Shown in pieces: positions 58,716 to 64,000 of a stretch of DNA of 64,000 nt. Location of the stretch: contig BPQB01000041.1 in the NCBI GenBank assembly GCA_019973155.2, positions 124,001-188,000 of the forward strand. The letters are read 5' to 3'. The stretch is from Phanerochaete sordida. Its lineage: Eukaryota > Basidiomycota > Agaricomycetes > Polyporales > Phanerochaetaceae. Position 1 is the stretch's first letter, and each line of letters begins with the position of its first letter. The translations under genes and the position numbers were made by a program. The notes beneath the pieces were generated by a model. It did not search any database, was not told where the DNA came from, and worked only from the letters and a program-made list of their open reading frames with translations.

Positions 58716-59856
58716 GTTCAATTATTCGAGGTGGGTGTGTAGATTCTGGTAGGAGTGGCTGGGTTGGGAGATACGGTAGGTAACGATGTTCGCACTTGGC
58801 GTGACGCGAGTTGGGAGATCCTTCCAAGGGGTGATGTCCTGGAGCCTATCCGGAGGATTAGAGAAACAAGACGCAGCTGGTGAGAGCTACGATGCTAACG
58901 AGAGTGGGTGAAGGTCGAGAGAAAGAAAATTGAGATTCGATAAACGTCGAGGGAACTTTGAAGTGCAGGGTTGGAGTGACGATGAGTGTCCGTATTCGCC
59001 GGTTCGGCTCCGCTTGCCGAGCCCTTCAACCGAACCAATCACCGCGCCAGTCGATCCAAGCCGCGAGTACGCTTCAAACTTGGACGGCGACAAACTCGAC
59101 GGAGAGAAGGAGAAGAGAATCTCTCGACTCTCGAGTCACATTTATACCCACAGCCGCTGTCAGGCCCGCGCATGGCCAACCAAGATCCGACCCTTCAGAA
59201 CGCCCGCTCCCGGCGACAGCGCTGTCCTGCCTGCTACCGCCCTGTACGTGGGTATGTCCATCCCTCCTCGTCCTTCTAGCGTGTTTCGTCCGTCCATTAT
59301 GCCAGGCACAGCAGGGAAGAACAAGAGCATGGTGGCAGTCGGGGACAAGCAGAGACGAGGCTGGCAGGCGGCGACATGACGCATGAGAACGAGCTGTCCA
59401 TCAGGTGCGTGATAGTTGCCTTGCTCTGTACTCACACCGCCGAGTATAGAACTTTGGCCTCAGGAGCCAATGAACCTTTCTCGCAGCACTGAAATCAGTA
59501 CCGGCAGTGCTCGTGTCGCCGTTGCTGAGAGCAAGCACGGAAGGATCTTGCAGGCCGCAGTCAACACGCAAGCCCAGTGCATCGGAGGCTAGCTTCGCTC
59601 TGCTGTTTCGTCGTCCCAGAAGCAATTGTCGCTGGCAGGGGCATTGGCTTCTGGGACGGAGAAGCCTCAAGCCACCATTCTAGATCCTCGCGCGCCGGAC
59701 TTTGCGCTACCTTCCATGACACTGCCGTGTCCTGTCCCTGTGCCCTGAGATCGTTTTACCACTAGCTGCGCTTCGGTGGCAGGGCTTACAACATCCATCT
59801 ATCGGACCTTAGGGGTCGATTTTCATCCAAGATACAATTCGAATATATATCATGAT
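58716..59856. other. NTH1 promoter and intergenic region, 1.1 kb
   Basis: No exon recognised. Contains CCCCT on the minus strand at 58826-58830, matching the yeast stress-response element found before trehalase genes; whether it works in basidiomycetes is unknown. Open frames at 58930-59386 overlap in all three plus frames and are not protein-like. Confidence 0.45.
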
Positions 59857-60585
59857 TTATGACAAGCCACTCCCCTCTTCTTCCTCCGGCCGTATCGTCA
59901 ACAAAGGCTGGTCGAGGTTGGAAACCACATGAGCCCGAACGCACTTTCCAGTATCGTCCAGCTTGCACCGCGCGATGTTGATTCTGTTGTAGGTCTCCTC
60001 GACTATGGCCACGTCGGTCGTGTGGCGTCCGCGGAAGCACGGTTCGGGAACGTCCATATACCTCTTGCTGTTCTGCCCCTGCTCGCGGAGGACGACGCCC
60101 TCGCAGCAGAGCGCCTTGAACTCGTACACGCGCGCGCGCTGCACGGTGCCGGTGAAGTAGCCGTGCGCGTTGTATGCATGCGCGACCTGGCACGCGTCAT
60201 AAGTGTTTGTAGCCTCGGTGTACGGAGCGTGGCAGCGCACGCAGTGCCGCTCGCGCGAGTGTGGGACCGCGGTGCCGTCGAGCATCGCGCGGAACGTCTG
60301 CAGCTGGTTCAGTGCGCCGACGGCGTTGATGTACTCGGAGACAGCTTCGATGTCCGTGTTGGTGGCGTAGTCGGTGAGGTACGTGTGCATCGCGTCCCGC
60401 GTCGGGATCTCGTGCTCGTTGATGCGGTCCTCCCAGAAGGCCTTGTACCAGCCTGAGAGGGGTCTGCCAGGAAGTCTGTCCATGGCGAAATACGGTTGGG
60501 TCGGTAGATGTTTGAAAGGCTCGCGAGCGAAAGGGCTGTCCTTATAAGCCGGAATCATCCAGTGGCTTGCTTTGTCTGAATCCAT
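59857..60585 (-). CDS. Uncharacterised protein with a Cys/His cluster
   Basis: Single-exon gene of 242 residues. No family recognised. The middle carries a regular set of possible zinc ligands: Cys115-x2-Cys118-His119, Cys132-x3-His136, Cys160-Cys161, Cys183-x4-His188, in a segment with RHCVRCHAPYTEATNTYDAC and LCCEGVVLREQG. The N-terminal part is helical (GALNQLQTFRAMLDG; YLTDYATNTDIEAVSEYINA) and the C-terminus acidic. No signal peptide or membrane segment. A compact zinc-binding domain of the treble-clef kind is a guess; spacing does not match RING, PHD or C2H2 as I know them. The lack of introns is unusual among neighbours and could indicate a retro-copy or simply a small gene. Confidence 0.7.
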   Translation of the reverse strand: MDSDKASHWMIPAYKDSPFAREPFKHLPTQPYFAMDRLPGRPLSGWYKAFWEDRINEHEIPTRDAMHTYLTDYATNTDIEAVSEYINAVGALNQLQTFRAMLDGTAVPHSRERHCVRCHAPYTEATNTYDACQVAHAYNAHGYFTGTVQRARVYEFKALCCEGVVLREQGQNSKRYMDVPEPCFRGRHTTDVAIVEETYNRINIARCKLDDTGKCVRAHVVSNLDQPLLTIRPEEEEGSGLS

Positions 60586-60669
60586 TGATTGTTAAACCCT
60601 ACATTTCACTTTACACGACCATTGATATGAGTGGCATTGTGGCACTAGAGGCCACCAATACTTATGTCC

Positions 60670-61925
60670 TCATTCGGCAGTCGCTTCAGCTGCTGCTAGA
60701 ATCGCTTTCCCATCGCGCCCCTCCGGCGCAGATTCTCGGACCAACACTGTCTGCCCTCCGTGACTGGGGTCGTCGAAAAGGCGGAAGGCAAGCGGACTGG
60801 GGAGAGCTGAGAGATCGTACTCGCCGAGCATGTCCTTGGGATCGTGTTCAGGGGCGTTGGGATCTTTAACGAAGCAACTATCAGCAGCGCCGCGCGAGAG
60901 TTGGCAGAAACTGACCTCGAGGGTATCGGTATCCAAACACGGACATCTGGTACCAGCGTGTTAGTGGTCAGAAAGTAAGGCACGCTCTGGGCGAGGCGTC
61001 TGGCTTACCTTGAGGCCCTTGATGGCGTAGTTCGCATTCATGCCCGGTGGCAGATTCATGGTGCCATAGATCGGCGAGAACAGCTCCTCAGACTCCCTGA
61101 TACCTGCATACCATTGTGAGCAGCGGCGATAATCATCAGCCGACTGCCAGAGAGGCATACCCATTGCGAGAACCTGCGTATACTTGGTCTTGTTGATCAA
61201 GACGATCACGCCCGACCCAGGTGCGGGTTGCGGCTCGGGGTCAGACCATTGGATAAACCCGAGATCATCTGCGGTTAGGCTGCTCTATCCAACTATTAGC
61301 CGCGTTGACGACCACATGCATGAGCTTGACATACCGTCTGTCCAGGCTAGAATAGATCGGTATGTTACGACGCTACCCTCTGCTTAGACTTGTGGCCGCA
61401 CGTACCGCTATCTCAACAAATCTGGTGCACGCACAAGTGAGCATTCAGAAAACTTACTCATCCGCACACTGACAGCACACTTACGTCTGCGGTGACACGA
61501 CAGAGCTTCCTCCCTGCGAAGATTAAACAACGTTAAAGACTTTGCTGCACACACCGGGGTGTACGCGAACGTCCTGCCTTCTGAGCAGCGCTGGCCACGA
61601 CTGTCCCCGGAAGCACGAGTTTAGCGATCTGTGATTCTGTAATCCCACTTGTGAATGTAATCCCTGCATGTTTCGAAAGGAGACTTACGATGTGCCGAGA
61701 ACCTGAGGTGCTGCAGCAGGGCATGAGCTCTCGTCGAGGAAAAAAACATCATGACCGACCTTCCAATCAATGAACTCTGCCAATGCTAGCGGTCAAATGG
61801 GCATGGAGTCCGAGAGGGATAGACGACATACGATTCTCGCCAACGTGGAATGAGACTAGGAGATCTATGTTCTCGCTGATGCCTTTGTCCTTGGACGTGA
61901 CGAACGAGATGTTGATAGGCTGCAT
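60670..61925 (-). CDS. Uncharacterised multi-exon protein (provisional exon chain)
   Basis: I do not recognise the family, but successive splice-consistent exons make a gene certain. Firm exons (complement): 61832-61925 (MQPINISFVTSKDKGISENI), 61760-61785 (PLAEFIDWK), 61689-61710, 61009-61268 (DLGFIQWSDPEPQ; VIVLINKTKYTQVLAMGMPL; FSPIYGTMNLPPGMNANYAI), 60916-60946 (MSVFGYRYPR) and 60670-60863 (DPKDMLGEYDLSALPSPLAF). The centre (about 61270-61665; GITESQIAKLVLPGTVVASA, SVVSPQTFVEIA) needs three or four very short exons; it can be read without stops only if the exon near 61415 uses a GTGCGG donor. No signal peptide or membrane segment is seen. Strand-like composition suggests a beta-rich fold. 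Disruption in the middle cannot be excluded. Confidence 0.6.
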
Positions 61926-62728
61926 CGCTGGTTTCGTCGGCGCCTGCTAATAGGAGGTTTGCTGGTTGATGACTACACTGCAAGGCATGCTTTATACGCG
62001 TTCAGCTGTCGAGACGACTCGGCGATCTTGATGCTCCGAATCCGATGGTACCTAAGAAGGGCCCTATCACGGTGAGCATCTAGGCACAGGCACTCCTGCA
62101 CGTCTCGCTGAACAGTGGAATGGTGCCAGGCACTGCATACCCGACAGAAGTATTCAGTCGTTCTCCTGCAGGGATTTCGGTTCTGCTCAGACCGCGCCCA
62201 GAGCACAGCACGAAAGCCAAGCTAAATTGGTGTTGATATAAATTCCAGGATAGGTGACAGGCACATTGAGAAGCGTACGTATGATAGTCCGACGTGCGAG
62301 AGGCGGGACCTCTAGATGTCCGCGACGGGTCGCTAGCGCAGTCAATACTATCCATGCCAAGTCCAGTCTCATCAAAAAAGGGCATCGGCGACAGGCAGAT
62401 GTGGTGGGCGAAAGGAGGGTAGGAACACAAGAGACGAATGGCAGACTAACTGAGAACAAGATTCTTGAGACGATTGCAGTGGATTAACGTGGAATTGCGT
62501 GTGAACGGAGATGTTGAGAGGCTCGATAACGTATAAGATTGAGTATGGACAGCATAAAGGTATATCGACTGATGACTAATGCAACTGCAAGGAGAATTAC
62601 GATGATTGCCAGACTGAAGAAACTGCGAGACGCACCTACTGATTTATCAACACGGACCAGCGACCACCGCCGGTCATTCCGAAATTGCGAGATTGATACC
62701 CTATCGTACACCATCCTTCAATGTCTGC
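61926..62728. other. Intergenic, 803 bp
   Basis: Between two minus-strand genes. Holds the TATA box at 61991-61996. Open frames at 61973-62459 on the minus strand are not recognised as coding, though an upstream exon of the neighbouring gene could lie here. Confidence 0.45.
61991..61996 (-). promoter_or_regulatory. TATA box of the uncharacterised gene at 60670-61925
   Basis: TATAAA on the minus strand 66 bp before the proposed start codon at 61925, which supports that start rather than a more distant first exon. Confidence 0.45.
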
Positions 62729-64000
62729 TTATTCTTCGTCAGGGATTTCTGCAGTAACGTCGGCGGGCGTGCTCAGCTTGAGCGGAGGGGGCATGTCGGC
62801 CTCGAGCAAGTTGACGAGGTCCACGAGGTTGTCGCCGCTCTTCGCGGCAGGCGATGGCGACTCGGGGATAGCTTGCACGTCTTCTTCGGAATCAGATGCA
62901 GCAGGGACATCCGCAGGAGCATCGGGGGTCTCTGCGTGATCGTGTTCAGCCGCTTCTTGGTGTACGGGCGCTTCCACATGCATCTCCTCCGACGCAACCT
63001 CTTCATGGGCGTGTACCTCGGGCTCAGCCTCTGCTGACGTTGCCTCATGGTGTTCTTCAGGCTCGTGTGCGACGGGAGCGTCTTCAGCGTGAACTTCGTC
63101 GGCAAGCGGCTCCTCGACGTGAGGGTCGCTGTGAGCCGGTTCTGGGCTCGCAGCTGGGATCGGAGTCTTTGCGCCTGCCTGCGCCTTGGCTGGTGCTGCC
63201 GAGCCTCGGGGCTTCGCAGCAGTCGCAGTGCCTCGCATCGAAGCGGTACCCCGAGTTGGAGCTGCGCCTCGCTTGCTCGGTGTCTTGGGCGGTGCAGGGG
63301 CTGCGGGGCCGGTCGACCGCGCCTTTGACAGGCTCGCGGCTGTAGGCTTGCTCAGCCTCTCCGCAACATCGGTCGAAAGAGCCTGCTTCTTGATCGAGGG
63401 GGGCGCGGCATCTTGTGCACTGCGCGCTTTAGCGAGAGAGGCAGCGGTGGGCGCGAAGAGACCGGTTGCAGGAGTCTTGACTGGCGTCCTCGCCGCTGGC
63501 GTCTTCGGACGTGCACTTGAGGCGGGAGTCTTGGACCGAGTACCCAAGGGTGTCTTGGAGCGGGCCGGTGCGGTGGGAGGAGGAGGGCGGACGGACGCGC
63601 TTGAAGATGGCCTCGACGGCGTTGACTTGATGTTCCGCACGTTCGGTGGCCCTCGCATCGACGAAGACGTAGGCACAGGTGAAGGGTGCACAGGCAGCCC
63701 GTTATACGATGTCGGTGGTGACTTCGCCGGAGTACGCGCTGTCTTCGCCGTCGTAGCGGTTGCCGCGATTGGACGAGTCGCCGTAGGCTTAGCCTTAGTA
63801 GGCGTGGCAGTAAGACGAGCGGTTGAGCCGGTACTCGACTGCCGCACTGGCACGGGCTTCTTGATGTCCACTGGCGCAGGAGCCTCCACGGGGGCAGGCT
63901 CGGCGGGAATAGGTTCGACAGACGCGACGGGAACAGGCTCGACAGACGCGACAGCAGCAGGGTCCGGGTCGGCCTGTGGCTCGAGAGGTGGCGATGTCGG
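62729..64000 (-). CDS. Low-complexity Ala/Pro/Thr/Lys-rich protein, 5' part outside window
   Basis: An open frame of 424 codons ending in a stop at 62729 and still open at the right edge, so the N-terminus is missing. The visible part begins with Pro/Val repeats (VASVEPVP, VASVEPIP), continues as a basic Thr/Pro-rich region with many SKTP/KTPA-type sites (ARSKTPLGTRSKTPASSARP, possible proline-directed phosphorylation or microtubule-binding sequence), contains a repeated motif PTAASLAKAR/PTAASLSKAR, and ends in an acidic His/Glu-rich stretch (VHAEDAPVAHEPEEHHEATS) and DNLVDLVNLLEADM. No folded domain is recognised. A cytoskeleton- or chromatin-associated disordered tail is possible, but not shown. 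Confidence 0.7.
   Translation of the reverse strand, partial: PTSPPLEPQADPDPAAVASVEPVPVASVEPIPAEPAPVEAPAPVDIKKPVPVRQSSTGSTARLTATPTKAKPTATRPIAATATTAKTARTPAKSPPTSYNGLPVHPSPVPTSSSMRGPPNVRNIKSTPSRPSSSASVRPPPPTAPARSKTPLGTRSKTPASSARPKTPAARTPVKTPATGLFAPTAASLAKARSAQDAAPPSIKKQALSTDVAERLSKPTAASLSKARSTGPAAPAPPKTPSKRGAAPTRGTASMRGTATAAKPRGSAAPAKAQAGAKTPIPAASPEPAHSDPHVEEPLADEVHAEDAPVAHEPEEHHEATSAEAEPEVHAHEEVASEEMHVEAPVHQEAAEHDHAETPDAPADVPAASDSEEDVQAIPESPSPAAKSGDNLVDLVNLLEADMPPPLKLSTPADVTAEIPDEE

Noticed and set aside
58930..59386. Open frames in all three plus frames upstream of NTH1
   Set aside because: Simultaneous openness in three frames shows composition bias rather than coding.

Overview
The window is nuclear DNA of a filamentous basidiomycete, most likely an agaricomycete (mushroom or bracket fungus; Polyporales would fit, but that is inference). 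The signs are GC-rich coding DNA, genes split by many introns of about 45-70 bp, very short exons, and families typical of this group (DUF6593-type proteins, Het-C, neutral trehalase with a basidiomycete layout). No rRNA, tRNA or CRISPR was seen. All CDS spans run from start to stop codon including introns; exon coordinates are given in each entry and were joined by hand using GT..AG signals, reading phase and family conservation.

Layout. 0-13 kb: a TENA/THI-4-like protein cut by the left edge, a Fus3/Kss1-type MAP kinase, an NTF2+RRM stress-granule protein of the G3BP class, the secreted Het-C family protein (21 exons), and the spindle-checkpoint protein Mad3 carrying a long array of Cdc20-binding-like motifs. 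13.5-22.1 kb: an accessory island of six lineage-specific genes, all on the plus strand: two DUF6593-type paralogues, one small unknown protein, and three tandem paralogues of an unusual kinase-like family in which the catalytic loop is intact in only one copy. 22.4-24 kb: a membrane coiled-coil protein. 24-26.8 kb is gene-poor. 26.8-33.7 kb: a PX-PB1 protein, an Arp10-like actin-related protein and a GPI-anchored cupredoxin-like protein.

33.9-43.3 kb is dense housekeeping: ATG22 (vacuolar effluxer), MIC60 (mitochondrial cristae), an alpha/beta hydrolase, CTF8 (alternative clamp loader) and PEX11 (peroxisome division), the last interrupted by an 889-bp intron. 43.3-48.6 kb is the largest gene-poor stretch. 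48.6-58.7 kb: PMC1 (vacuolar/plasma membrane Ca2+-ATPase), ATG15 (vacuolar lipase) and NTH1 (neutral trehalase with an N-terminal PKA site and Ca2+-binding loop). 59.8-64 kb: three uncharacterised genes, the last cut by the right edge.

Most genes act independently. The vacuole is a recurrent destination (ATG22, PMC1, ATG15), but nothing in the sequence shows co-regulation. The best candidates for something new are the three-gene kinase-like array with stepwise loss of catalytic residues, and the amplified ABBA-like motif array in Mad3.
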